Positions 16,691-25,079 of a stretch of DNA of 45,894 nt are shown here, in pieces (position 1 is the first letter of the stretch; each line of letters opens with the position of its first letter). Source of the stretch: Bacteroidales bacterium (GTDB taxonomy: Bacteria > Bacteroidota > Bacteroidia > Bacteroidales > UBA12077); contig DAOWGM010000019.1 in NCBI GenBank assembly GCA_030637515.1, positions 1-45,894 of the forward strand, in the 5' to 3' direction. The notes beneath the pieces were generated by a model, which was not told the origin of the DNA, did no database searches, and saw only the letters and a program-made list of their open reading frames with translations. The position numbers were made by a program, and so were the translations under genes.

Positions 16691-17422
16691 ATGTATACAC
16701 TGTTTAGAAAAGAGATTAGTGGTTTTTTTAGTACACTAACAGGTTATATTGTAATTATTGTTTTTTTGGTAATAAATGGTTTGTTCATGTGGATTTTTCC
16801 GGGAGCTTATAATGTTCTGGATAGCGGTTATGCTACTCTTGATACTTTGTTTGTGATTGCTCCCTGGGTATTTTTATTTTTGGCACCTGCAGTTACAATG
16901 AGAATGTTTGCCGACGAAAAAAAATCAGGAACAATAGAGTTACTTTATACTCGTCCTTTAACAGATTTTCAGATTATTTTTGCTAAGTATTTGGCAGGAT
17001 TAGTTTTGGTTCTGTTTTCAATATTGCCGGCTCTAATATATTTCTATTCAGTTTATAAACTGGGGAATCCTGTTGGGAATATCGACACAGGAGGTACATG
17101 GGGCTCGTTTATAGGACTTTTCTTTTTAGCAGCAATTTATGTTGCAATTGGAGTTTTATCCTCTTCTTTTACTGAAAATCAAATTGTTGCATTTGTTCTT
17201 GGAATGCTACTTTGCTTTCTTGTTTATATAGGATTTGATTACGTAAGCGAGCTTTCTTTATTCAGAAGTTTTGACGGATTCATAATTAATCTCGGAATAA
17301 ATGAACATTATAAATCGATGAGCCGCGGAGTTATTGATAGCCGCGATATGATTTATTTTATAAGTGTTATTGCATTTTTTCTTTTAGTTACAAAAACAAT
17401 TCTGCACAGCAGGAAATGGTAA
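16691..17422 (+). CDS. gldF: Gliding motility-associated ABC transporter permease GldF
   Basis: A 243-residue membrane permease of the ABC-2 type: six hydrophobic segments and the family pieces MYTLFRKEISGFFSTLTGYI, FLFLAPAVTMRMFADEKKSGTIELLYTRP and QIIFAKYLAGLVLVL. With GldG and the ATPase GldA it forms an ABC transporter known from gliding Flavobacterium but also kept in non-gliding Bacteroidota; the substrate is unknown. An in-frame TTG lies 24 bases upstream, but it is covered by the -7 box, so ATG 16691 is chosen. gldG overlaps by 7 bases. gldA is not in the window. Confidence 0.92.
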   Translation: MYTLFRKEISGFFSTLTGYIVIIVFLVINGLFMWIFPGAYNVLDSGYATLDTLFVIAPWVFLFLAPAVTMRMFADEKKSGTIELLYTRPLTDFQIIFAKYLAGLVLVLFSILPALIYFYSVYKLGNPVGNIDTGGTWGSFIGLFFLAAIYVAIGVLSSSFTENQIVAFVLGMLLCFLVYIGFDYVSELSLFRSFDGFIINLGINEHYKSMSRGVIDSRDMIYFISVIAFFLLVTKTILHSRKW

Positions 17423-19131
17423 AAGAATTTACAATGAAAAAAAATCTAAAAAAAGAAAATATAGTTAGCCTGATAATACTGCTAGTAATTATCCTATTGA
17501 TAAATTACATTTCTTCTAATGCTTATTTCCGTCTTGATTTAACATCAGATAAAAGATACACATTATCAGATGCAAGTGTAAATATTCTTGATTCACTTGA
17601 TGATTACGTATATATTGAAATTTACCTTGATGGTGATATGCCAATAGGTTTTCAGCGAATGCAAAAATCTGTTAAGGAATTAATGGAGGAATTTAGGGTT
17701 GTAGCAGGAAAAAATATTCAGTATCAATTTATTAATCCTTCAAAATTGGATAATCAATCTGAGAGAAATGCATTATATCAGGATTTGTACGATAGAGGTT
17801 TAATACCAACAAATGTAAAGGACCGAGATGAAGAAGGCGGATTAGCAGAGAAAATATTATTTCCTGGTGCTTTCATTACATATAAAGATAGAGAAACATC
17901 GGTTAATTTACTGGTAAATAATCCTGGTTCTTCTGCTGAGCTTAATCTTAATAAATCAATACAAACGCTCGAATATGAATTTATAAATAGTATTCGAAAG
18001 ATAACAGTTGAAAATAGAAAGAAAATAGCTTTTATCGAAGGGCAGGGCGAATTAGATGAATTTTATACCGGAGATATTACAAGAGCCTTAAACGAGTATT
18101 ACGATATCGACAGAGTTACAATAAAGGATTACATTAACATACTTGAACCTTATGATGCTGTGATTATTGCCGGACCAACAGAACCTTATACTGAAAAGAG
18201 TAAATTTATTTTAGATCAGTATATCATGAATGGTGGCAAAGTGCTGTGGTTTATAGAATCTGTAAAGGTTAGTATGGACAGCCTTTCAACAGGAAGTTCA
18301 ACCTTTGTAGTAATGAGCGATGTAAACCTGAATGATCAGCTTTTCAGATACGGAGTAAGAGTTAATTCAAATGTAATTCAGGATATGAATTGTGCATTTG
18401 TTCCGGTAAACACCGCAATTTCTGGAACTCAGCCAAAATTTACACCCGCACCATGGTTATATTTCCCTTTATTAATGCCTCCCAATAATAATCCTGTGAC
18501 AAGGAACTTGAATATGATCAAATCAGAGTTTTCAAGTGTAATTGATACTGTAGGTAGTAATTCGGAAATTAAAAAGCAAGTATTGCTTTCTTCTTCAGTT
18601 AGTACAAGAGTTCAAAATGTACCTTTATTGGTAAGTCTTGAACAACTAAAAGAACAGGTTGATCCTTTAACTTTTAATCAACCTTACAGTCCGGTTGCAG
18701 TTAGTCTTGAAGGAAAATTCCAGTCGGTATTTAAGAATAGATCGATTAAAAATTTTACGGAAGGTTCCGAAACTGAATTTAAAGAAAAAAGTGTTTCTAC
18801 AAGAATGATTGTTGTATCTGACGCAAATATTATTAAAAATGATGTGGTCAACAGACCTGACGGGGTATTTATCACACCTTTAGGTTTTGATAGGTATACA
18901 CAGCAAACATATGGTAATAAAGAGTTTGTTATGAATGCAGTTCATTCTCTGGTAGATGAAAGTGGAATTTTAAATGTTCGTTCACGTGAGATTAAACTTC
19001 GAATTCTTGATAAACAGAAAGTAAAGGAAGAAAGATTAAAGTGGCAGATGGTTAATACCGTTTTACCTGTTCTTTTAATAATAATTTTTGGTATTCTATT
19101 AACGCTGCTTCGTAAAAGAAAATACGTATAA
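17416..19131 (+). CDS. gldG: Gliding motility-associated ABC transporter component GldG
   Basis: The 571-residue protein has an N-terminal membrane anchor (IVSLIILLVIILLINYIS, about 15-32), the family start RLDLTSDKRYTLSDAS, a large periplasmic region of the ABC-type uncharacterised transport domain (EKILFPGAFITY, KKIAFIEGQGELDEFY, YDAVIIAGPTEPYTEKSKF, MNGGKVLWFIE) and a C-terminal membrane helix (VLPVLLIIIFGILLTLL) before basic residues. It partners GldF. It starts inside gldF (7-base overlap), so the two are coupled; an ATG 18 bases later (17434) would give MKKNLKKEN and is an alternative start. Confidence 0.92.
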   Translation: MVKEFTMKKNLKKENIVSLIILLVIILLINYISSNAYFRLDLTSDKRYTLSDASVNILDSLDDYVYIEIYLDGDMPIGFQRMQKSVKELMEEFRVVAGKNIQYQFINPSKLDNQSERNALYQDLYDRGLIPTNVKDRDEEGGLAEKILFPGAFITYKDRETSVNLLVNNPGSSAELNLNKSIQTLEYEFINSIRKITVENRKKIAFIEGQGELDEFYTGDITRALNEYYDIDRVTIKDYINILEPYDAVIIAGPTEPYTEKSKFILDQYIMNGGKVLWFIESVKVSMDSLSTGSSTFVVMSDVNLNDQLFRYGVRVNSNVIQDMNCAFVPVNTAISGTQPKFTPAPWLYFPLLMPPNNNPVTRNLNMIKSEFSSVIDTVGSNSEIKKQVLLSSSVSTRVQNVPLLVSLEQLKEQVDPLTFNQPYSPVAVSLEGKFQSVFKNRSIKNFTEGSETEFKEKSVSTRMIVVSDANIIKNDVVNRPDGVFITPLGFDRYTQQTYGNKEFVMNAVHSLVDESGILNVRSREIKLRILDKQKVKEERLKWQMVNTVLPVLLIIIFGILLTLLRKRKYV

Positions 19132-19141
19132 AATAGTTTGA

Positions 19142-20134
19142 ATGAGAACTAATCTAAAATATATTCTTGTATTAGTAGGCTTACTTATTTTCGCTGGCTT
19201 ATACTATTTCTCAAATACAAAAGGGACCTTAAATTTGAAAAAAGCGAATTTTTCAATTGAAAATCCCGATGATATAACTGAGATAAAATTAATTGCAAGT
19301 GATGTTGAGGTTTTACTAAGTAAAAATTCAGATCATTGGGAATTAAATAATAATTACAGAGCACACACTAAAACTGTGTTTGAATTTTTAAGAGTTCTCA
19401 GTAGTATTGATGTTCATTCTCCGGTCTCAAAAATGGAAAAGGACCAGGTTGCATCTATTTTAAAAGCCGAAGGTATTATTGTTGAGGTTTATAAAGGTAA
19501 GAGAGTTGCTAAGAGGTTTTACGTTAGTAAACCATCTATGAATAAGGAAAAAACCTATATGATGATGACACGAGCTGGTCAGCCATATGTTGTAAGAATT
19601 CCTCTTTTTAAAGGTAATTTAGCAGATTTATTTACAGTCAATGAAAACCTGTGGAGAGATCGTACATTATTCGATTATCAACCTCAAAATATTAAAGAAA
19701 TAAGAGTTATATATTCTGAAAATTTTGAAAAGTCCTTTGCGGCAACTAATTATGGTGACGGAACCTTCTCCTTAAAGGAAACAAATTCTGATAGTTATAT
19801 AGAAAGTTTTGATGTTGAGAAACTGAGTCGATATTTCACCTATTTCCAAAATATATGGTTTGAGAGTATAGCAACAGATCTAAAACAATTGGAAACAAGT
19901 TCTGTAATGAATTCTTCACCTTTTGTAACTGTCGAAGTGGAAGATGTTAAAGGTCAGGTAAATAAACTAAGAATTTATAAGAAGTTAGCTGCCAATGAAT
20001 TTGACGAATTTGGGAAGAAAATAGAATTTGATTTTAATAGGGCATATGCCTTATTAAATGAAAATAACGAAATATTAATAATTCAATATTATATTTGTGA
20101 TCCGATATTAAAGGAAATTGATTATTTTCGTTAA
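19142..20134 (+). CDS. DUF4340 domain protein following gldG
   Basis: The 330-residue protein has one N-terminal membrane segment (YILVLVGLLIFAGLYYF, 7-23) and a long periplasmic portion of the DUF4340 type (SKNSDHWELNNNYRAHTKTVFEFLRVLS, RFYVSKPSMNKEKTYMMMTR, PYVVRIPLFKGNLADLFTVNENLWRDRTLF, broken here into pieces of the pattern). DUF4340 proteins often follow GldG-type ABC components, also outside Bacteroidota, so it is likely an accessory of the GldFG transporter. It begins 10 bases after gldG. Function beyond that is unknown. Confidence 0.82.
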   Translation: MRTNLKYILVLVGLLIFAGLYYFSNTKGTLNLKKANFSIENPDDITEIKLIASDVEVLLSKNSDHWELNNNYRAHTKTVFEFLRVLSSIDVHSPVSKMEKDQVASILKAEGIIVEVYKGKRVAKRFYVSKPSMNKEKTYMMMTRAGQPYVVRIPLFKGNLADLFTVNENLWRDRTLFDYQPQNIKEIRVIYSENFEKSFAATNYGDGTFSLKETNSDSYIESFDVEKLSRYFTYFQNIWFESIATDLKQLETSSVMNSSPFVTVEVEDVKGQVNKLRIYKKLAANEFDEFGKKIEFDFNRAYALLNENNEILIIQYYICDPILKEIDYFR

Positions 20135-20246
20135 CGCAAAATTACGCCTGTCTTATTGGCTACTTGATAAATTTTTCGTATAATTGATAATTGATTTTAT
20201 TGCACAAAAAATAAAATAGATCTTTAAAAATTTAAAATAGAAACAG

Positions 20247-21377
20247 ATGAAGTTTGTTATTTCCAGTACAGAGTTGTTGAGCCATTTACAGGCAATTAGC
20301 AGAGTAATTAGCAATAAAAATACTTTGCCAATACTCGATAATTTTCTTTTTCAGTTAAACGATAAAGAGTTGAAGATTACTGCTTCTGATTTGGAAACTA
20401 CATTGATTACTACAATTTCTTTGGAAAATGTAACTGATGAAGGTAGTATTGCAATTCCTGCAAGAATCTTAACCGATACCTTAAAAGAATTCCCGGATCA
20501 ACCTTTAACCTTCGACATTAATAATGAAACTTTCGCAATCGTTATTACAACAGAAAACGGAAAATATAATGTAGTTGGTCAAAATGGTGAAGATTTCCCA
20601 CAACTTCCTGTTATTAAAGATGATCAGAAAACAACTATCAAGTTAACAGCAGATGTTTTACTAACTGGAATTACAAAAACATTATTTGCTACAGCCGACG
20701 ATGAGTTACGTCCTGTAATGAATGGTATTTATATTGAGTTATTCCCAGATAACATGACATTTGTAGCTTCTGATGCTCATAAATTAGTTCGTTACAGAAG
20801 AAATGATGTTAAAGCAGATCAGGAATCAGCTTTTATATTACCTAAAAAGCCAGCTTCATTATTAAAAGCAATTCTTCCTAAAGAAGAAAATGAAGTAATG
20901 CTTGAGTTTGATGATAAAAATGCATTTTTCACTTTATCAAATTATAAGTTAGTTTCAAGATTAGTTGAAGGAAATTACCCAAGCTATAATTCCGTAATTC
21001 CAACAAACAATCCTAACAAACTAACAATTGACCGTTTGGAATTATATAATGCATTAAAACGTGTTGCATTATTCTCGAATCAGGCAAGTAACTTGGTTAA
21101 ATTAGAATTAAAAGGAAATCAACTTAATGTATCTGCACAAGATATTGATTTTTCAATTTCTGCAAACGAACGTTTGAATTGTCAGTACGAAGGTGATGAT
21201 ATGGAAATTGGATTCAAATCTTCATTTTTAATCGAGATATTATCAAATATTGCATCAACTGATGTTTTAGTAGAATTATCAGATCCTTCACGCGCAGGAA
21301 TATTGTTCCCTGCTGAGAAAGAAAACGACGATGAAGATGTATTGATGCTGTTAATGCCAATGATGATAAATGTTTAA
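20247..21377 (+). CDS. dnaN: DNA polymerase III beta subunit (sliding clamp)
   Basis: The ring-shaped processivity clamp of the replicative polymerase. The 376-residue protein shows the three clamp domains. Recognisable pieces are MKFVISSTELLSHLQAISRV, NTLPILDNFLFQL, ITASDLETTLITTISLE, FVASDAHKLVRYRR and the C-terminal LLMPMMINV, matching the family ending (MPMR/MPM). It follows the gldFG genes after 112 bases and is not next to dnaA, so this is not an origin region of the dnaA-dnaN type. A terminator (21401-21429) closes the gene. Confidence 0.97.
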   Translation: MKFVISSTELLSHLQAISRVISNKNTLPILDNFLFQLNDKELKITASDLETTLITTISLENVTDEGSIAIPARILTDTLKEFPDQPLTFDINNETFAIVITTENGKYNVVGQNGEDFPQLPVIKDDQKTTIKLTADVLLTGITKTLFATADDELRPVMNGIYIELFPDNMTFVASDAHKLVRYRRNDVKADQESAFILPKKPASLLKAILPKEENEVMLEFDDKNAFFTLSNYKLVSRLVEGNYPSYNSVIPTNNPNKLTIDRLELYNALKRVALFSNQASNLVKLELKGNQLNVSAQDIDFSISANERLNCQYEGDDMEIGFKSSFLIEILSNIASTDVLVELSDPSRAGILFPAEKENDDEDVLMLLMPMMINV

Positions 21378-21400
21378 TATATTGTAAACAGATATTTTAA

Positions 21401-21429
21401 AAGAGTTTCATATGAAACTCTTTTTTTTT
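21401..21429 (+). terminator. Intrinsic terminator after dnaN
   Basis: GAGTTTC (21403-21409), ATAT loop, GAAACTC (21414-21420), preceded by A and followed by nine T. It sits 24 bases behind the dnaN stop and separates dnaN from the exonuclease gene. Confidence 0.85.
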
Positions 21430-21452
21430 CAATAAACGATAAATACACAGTA

Positions 21453-22220
21453 ATGGAATTAAGTTTAAAAAAGCCGATTGTTTTTTTCGATTTAGAAACA
21501 ACAGGAATTGATGTTGTAAAAGATAGAATTGTTGAAATTTCACTTCTAAAAGTTTCTCCCGACGGAAAAGAAGAAACCAAAACAATGCGAATAAATCCTG
21601 AGATGCCAATACCTCCTCATGTTACAGAAATTCATGGTATTAGCGATGAAGATGTGAAGAACGAACCAACTTTTAATACAGTTGCCAAAGACGTTGCTAA
21701 ATATATTGAAGGTTGCGATCTTGCTGGTTATAATTCTAATAAATTTGATATTCCACTATTAGCAGAAGAGTTTTTGAGGGTTGATGTTGATTTTGATATG
21801 AAGAAATGTCGTTTTGTTGATGTGCAGGTTATTTTCCATAAAATGGAACAACGTACTTTAAGTGCAGCTTATAAATTTTATTGCGAAAAAAATCTGGATA
21901 ATGCACATAGTGCTGAGGCCGATACAAAAGCAACATACGAAATTTTAAAAGCGCAAATTGATCGTTACAACGATATAACAAATGATGTGGAAGAGCTTTC
22001 AAAGGTTTCTTCTCATAATAAAAATGCTGATTTTGCCGGAAGAATTATTTTTAACGATAAAGATCAAGAAGTTTTTAATTTTGGAAAATACAAAGGGCAA
22101 ACAGTGGAATCTGTTTTAGAAAAAGACCAGGGTTATTTTAGCTGGATGTTAAACAGCGATTTTCCTCTTTATACAAAAAAAGTTTTAACTGCCATAAAGC
22201 TGAGAAAATTTAATTCGTAA
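21453..22220 (+). CDS. DEDDh 3'-5' exonuclease, DNA polymerase III epsilon-like
   Basis: The 255-residue protein starts with exonuclease domain motif I, VFFDLETTGID (D13, E15), then motif II around GYNSNKFDIPLLAEEF and motif III HSAEADTKATYEIL with the His and Asp of the DEDDh type. The catalytic set looks complete. Residues from about 200 hold FNFGKYKGQTVESVLEKD and GYFSWMLNSDFP, a C-terminal module also found in exonuclease-X-like proteins. It could act as proofreading subunit or as a stand-alone repair or RNA-trimming nuclease; being next to dnaN is suggestive only. The start lies just past the dnaN terminator. Confidence 0.85.
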   Translation: MELSLKKPIVFFDLETTGIDVVKDRIVEISLLKVSPDGKEETKTMRINPEMPIPPHVTEIHGISDEDVKNEPTFNTVAKDVAKYIEGCDLAGYNSNKFDIPLLAEEFLRVDVDFDMKKCRFVDVQVIFHKMEQRTLSAAYKFYCEKNLDNAHSAEADTKATYEILKAQIDRYNDITNDVEELSKVSSHNKNADFAGRIIFNDKDQEVFNFGKYKGQTVESVLEKDQGYFSWMLNSDFPLYTKKVLTAIKLRKFNS

Positions 22221-22228
22221 AATAAATT

Positions 22229-22258
22229 GTCATTCCTGCGAAGGCAGGAATCTGTTTT
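22229..22258. repeat. REP-like palindrome with ATTCCTGC/GCAGGAAT arms
   Basis: ATTCCTGC (22232-22239), GAAG loop (22240-22243), GCAGGAAT (22244-22251): a perfect 8-bp hairpin preceded by GTC and followed by CTGTTTT. This is the widely dispersed intergenic palindrome GTCATTCCTGCGAAGGCAGG found in many bacterial genomes. The T run behind it may let it act as a weak terminator between the exonuclease and FAA hydrolase genes. Confidence 0.7.
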
Positions 22259-22261
22259 AAT

Positions 22262-22873
22262 ATGAAAATAATAGCAATAGGTCGAAACTATATTGATCAC
22301 GCAAAAGAATTGAATAATCCGGTTCCAAAAGAACCAATCTTTTTTTTAATGCCTGATTCAGCTTTACTTCGAAATAATCAACCTTTCTTTTATCCCGATT
22401 TTTCAAATGATATTCATTTTGAAGTAGAGATTGTAGTTAGAATAAGTAGACTTGGGAAAAATGTAGCTTCAAAATTTGCTCATCGTTATTACAATGAAAT
22501 TGGAATCGGAATTGATTTTACAGCTCGTGACTTGCAGCAAAAATGCAAAGAAAAAGGTTTGCCTTGGGAAATTTCAAAATCATTCGATGGTGCAGCTCCG
22601 ATAAGTAATTTTATTTCTTTGGATAAATTTGATGATATTAATAACATCAATTTTAGGCTGGAAATAAATGGAGAGGTAGTTCAGAAAGCCAATACCAGCG
22701 AAATGATTTTTAAAGTTGATGAGCTAATTGAGCATGTTTCAAAGTTCATGACAATCAAAATAGGAGACTTAATGTTCACCGGAACACCTTCAGGTGTAGG
22801 TCCTGTAAAAAAAGGAGATAGACTTATTGCTTATATTGAAGACGAAAAATTACTGGATTTTGTGATCAAATAA
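22262..22873 (+). CDS. Fumarylacetoacetate hydrolase family protein
   Basis: A short (203 residues) single-domain FAH-fold enzyme. The metal-binding acidic residues are seen in IHFEVEIVVRISRLGKN; further marks are GIGIDFTARDLQQKCK, KGLPWEISKSFDGAAPIS, GDLMFTGTPSGVGPVKKGD. Relatives include acylpyruvase (FAHD1/YcgM type) and oxaloacetate tautomerase or decarboxylase; the short form with TPSGVGP belongs to that group, so acylpyruvate/oxaloacetate handling is likely, but the exact substrate is not readable. An acetyltransferase gene follows after 14 bases and may be co-transcribed. Confidence 0.88.
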   Translation: MKIIAIGRNYIDHAKELNNPVPKEPIFFLMPDSALLRNNQPFFYPDFSNDIHFEVEIVVRISRLGKNVASKFAHRYYNEIGIGIDFTARDLQQKCKEKGLPWEISKSFDGAAPISNFISLDKFDDINNINFRLEINGEVVQKANTSEMIFKVDELIEHVSKFMTIKIGDLMFTGTPSGVGPVKKGDRLIAYIEDEKLLDFVIK

Positions 22874-22887
22874 AATACTATCCCTTG

Positions 22888-23487
22888 ATGCAAGCTGGAA
22901 ATCATAACAAGGATCGAATAATTGAAATTCTTACAAACTCTTTTGATGACAATAAAAGCACAAATTGGGTAGTAAAGAATGATAAACATAGAGTTTCGAG
23001 AATTCAGAAGCTAATGTTATATGCATACGATTTGTGTGAAAAACAAAATGGTACTCATATTTCTGATGATCAAAATGGAGCGGTTATTTATGATTATCCT
23101 GTAACTTCAAAATATACATTAGTAAGGCTTTTAAAAGATATTAGTTTTATTTTTAATGTTATTGGACCCGAAAGGTTAATTAAAGTATTAAAACGTGAAG
23201 GGTATATAAAAAAGCATCACCCAAAAGAAAATTTTATTTATTTGTGGTTTTTAGGTGTTTCTTCTGAACATCAGGGGAAAGGAACTGGTAGTAAATTGTT
23301 GAGCGAACTTGTTGATGTTGCTGATAAAAAAAAACTTTCAATATATTTGGAAACATCAAATCCAAGAAATTTGGAATTGTATAAGAGATTTGGTTTTTCG
23401 ATTTACCACGAATGGAATACTGATTTTATTGGATTCTCTATTTGGTTTATGCGAAGAGATAGTAAAAAATCACAACTCTTTTTTTAG
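22888..23487 (+). CDS. GNAT family N-acetyltransferase
   Basis: A 199-residue protein with the GNAT acetyl-CoA loop in FLGVSSEHQGKGTGSKLLSEL (Q/RxxGxG form QGKGTG) and the late motif YLETSNPRNLELYKRFGF. The N-terminal third is divergent, as is usual when the acceptor differs. ATG 22888 is chosen over the adjacent upstream TTG at 22885. The substrate is unknown. Its 3' end overlaps the convergent HD-domain gene by 18 bases, so the two transcripts are antisense at their tails. Confidence 0.83.
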   Translation: MQAGNHNKDRIIEILTNSFDDNKSTNWVVKNDKHRVSRIQKLMLYAYDLCEKQNGTHISDDQNGAVIYDYPVTSKYTLVRLLKDISFIFNVIGPERLIKVLKREGYIKKHHPKENFIYLWFLGVSSEHQGKGTGSKLLSELVDVADKKKLSIYLETSNPRNLELYKRFGFSIYHEWNTDFIGFSIWFMRRDSKKSQLFF

Positions 23488-24123
23488 GTTTTCGAAGAAC
23501 TTTTTGGAAGCTAAATATCGATCTTTATGTTTTTCAACGAATTTTGGAAAGTTTTTATATGTCCTTTCAAAATTTGCAAACCTATTGTCAAGATTTTGGA
23601 TAATTGATTTTGGTAAATCGTTGAGGCTAATTCCACGAAGTAGGTATATTTCTGTATACCTTATCACTCCGATATTCCCAAAAGCATCTAAATCATCAGC
23701 AGCTGATAATACAGCTAAAATGGAATTGGGTATAATGTTTTCTTGTTTATAGTTTTTATCATCATGCATTTCTATTGCATGAAGAATCTCATTAAAATTC
23801 TCAGGTTTTTTCAGGTTGACGTTTTCAAAATAATCTGAACAGATTATACGGCTATCATTTCCGTGATCTTCATTTAAATTTTGAGTTAAACCTGTATCAT
23901 GAAACAGAGAAGCAATCAATGTAGCTTCAATAAAATTATTGTCAATATCAAAAGAATTGCTGATAGCATTAAGTATTTCTTTGGAGTATTCCCAAACTCT
24001 TAAGTGATGAGTATGATCATGTGACAGTATTTTTTTACCATCAAATAGTTTTTTGCAATAACTGAGCAATGAGTTCAACCATTTTTCTTCGGCAGATATT
24101 ATATAATTTTCTATGTCATTCAT
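23470..24123 (-). CDS. HD domain protein (putative metal-dependent phosphohydrolase)
   Basis: A 217-residue protein of the HD superfamily. The metal-ligand set is visible as SHDHTHHLRVWEYS (His about 35-40), the doublet FHDTG (H75, D76), and AADDLDAFG (Asp 143/144). HD proteins hydrolyse phosphate esters of nucleotides or nucleotide second messengers in the cytoplasm. No attached synthetase, RelA or GYP signature is present, so the substrate is open. Downstream it overlaps the convergent acetyltransferase gene by 18 bases; upstream it is separated from the HTH gene by a terminator, so it needs its own promoter within 24124-24150, where none is obvious. Confidence 0.82.
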   Translation of the reverse strand: MNDIENYIISAEEKWLNSLLSYCKKLFDGKKILSHDHTHHLRVWEYSKEILNAISNSFDIDNNFIEATLIASLFHDTGLTQNLNEDHGNDSRIICSDYFENVNLKKPENFNEILHAIEMHDDKNYKQENIIPNSILAVLSAADDLDAFGNIGVIRYTEIYLLRGISLNDLPKSIIQNLDNRFANFERTYKNFPKFVEKHKDRYLASKKFFENLKKEL

Positions 24124-24151
24124 TATTTACAAATATACAATCAGTTGAAAT

Positions 24152-24188
24152 AAAAAAAAGCAGTCCCCAAATCTTTCGGGACTGCTTT
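24152..24188 (-). terminator. Intrinsic terminator after the HTH gene
   Basis: Minus-strand stem GCAGTCCC/GGGACTGC (24160-24167 with 24178-24185) flanked by A and a run of eight T on the minus strand. It lies 20 bases downstream of the small HTH gene. With three T on the other side it is strongly directional. Confidence 0.85.
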
Positions 24189-24207
24189 ATTCGGAATTTC
24201 TTCTGGC

Positions 24208-24462
24208 TTAATTTTTTGACTGTGTTTCTTCCGTCATTTTAATAGCCATATCTAATATTGTAGTATCATCAATTGTTACAATTCCTCCATCAGGACCTTG
24301 CCCAATATGGATTCCAATCGACTCACCTTCGCGATAATTTGTACCTCCGAAGTAATTCCTTACAGTTTCCTCATTCATATTTAAATTACTGGCAATTCTT
24401 CTGATTGCACCATGAGGTAATTGATCTTTAATTTTTCGTAACGCGTTGAATGTTAATGTCAT
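24208..24462 (-). CDS. Small HTH DNA-binding protein conserved in Bacteroidota
   Basis: An 84-residue protein. Residues 1-40 (FNALRKIKDQLPHGAIRRIA, then SNLNMNEETVRNYFGG) form a helix-turn-helix in which NMNEETVRNYFGG looks like the recognition part. The C-terminal half has HIGQGPDGGIVTIDDTTILDMA, a small beta-hairpin plus helix. I know similar short proteins from many Bacteroidota, annotated simply as DNA-binding protein; their targets are not known. The gene is monocistronic, closed by a strong terminator. Confidence 0.72.
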   Translation of the reverse strand: MTLTFNALRKIKDQLPHGAIRRIASNLNMNEETVRNYFGGTNYREGESIGIHIGQGPDGGIVTIDDTTILDMAIKMTEETQSKN

Positions 24463-24567
24463 AACAGTGTGTTTTTTAGGTTAGACACGAACTATAAAAG
24501 TACAGATTATTAGCCGTAGAAAAAAATTTAAATACGTATTTAAGGAAAAAATTAATGAATTTTAACA

Positions 24568-25008
24568 TTAAAATTTTATGGAATCGAGCTCTCTTACAAT
24601 GTACACATCATAATCGCCTAAAAATGTAAATCCAAGTTTTTTATATATCTCAATTGCTTTTTTATTTGACTGATGAACTTCGAGTTTTATCTGACAACCT
24701 TTTTCTTTCGCAAACTTTAATGATTCTTTAGTAAGTATTTTGCCAAAACCTTTATTTTGATAAGATGGTTTAACACCAATATGATGCAAATGAATTCGTC
24801 TTCCATCAAAAGTCATCCATGAGGAGCCGAAAATTTCTTTTGTTTTTGTATTCTCAAGTAGAATTAGTTTACCTCCTAATTTAATACTCTGAGCAATAAT
24901 CTTGGCATTATCTCCGCGTTGGGAACCTCCGAGTCCGGTTTCTTCCCAAAGTTCATTTAAGCTGCTGAAATCGTTGTCGTAATAATCACGAATAATATAA
25001 TTTGTCAT
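24568..25008 (-). CDS. GNAT family N-acetyltransferase
   Basis: From ATG 25008 a 146-residue single GNAT domain: IRDYYDNDFSSLNELWEETG at the start, the acetyl-CoA loop HHIGVKPSYQNKGFGKILTK (QNKGFG), and HQSNKKAIEIYKKLGFTFLG at the end. The frame is open 54 bases further upstream, but MTNYIIRDYYDND is the natural beginning for this family. The length is typical. The substrate is unknown; it is not related closely to the acetyltransferase at 22888. Confidence 0.83.
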   Translation of the reverse strand: MTNYIIRDYYDNDFSSLNELWEETGLGGSQRGDNAKIIAQSIKLGGKLILLENTKTKEIFGSSWMTFDGRRIHLHHIGVKPSYQNKGFGKILTKESLKFAKEKGCQIKLEVHQSNKKAIEIYKKLGFTFLGDYDVYIVRELDSIKF

Positions 25009-25079
25009 ATTGTAGATATTAAAATGATTCGCAATAGACAATTGGTTTATCTTTCTCTGCAAATTGTATTTAACTTTTA

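Noticed and set aside
20247-22220. Replication origin near dnaN
   Set aside because: dnaA is not adjacent, no DnaA-box cluster (TTATCCACA) was noticed, and in Bacteroidota dnaN is often away from the origin.
23309-23752. 147-codon plus-strand frame spanning two genes
   Set aside because: Shadow of the acetyltransferase 3' end and antisense to the HD gene, both of which show real domain motifs.
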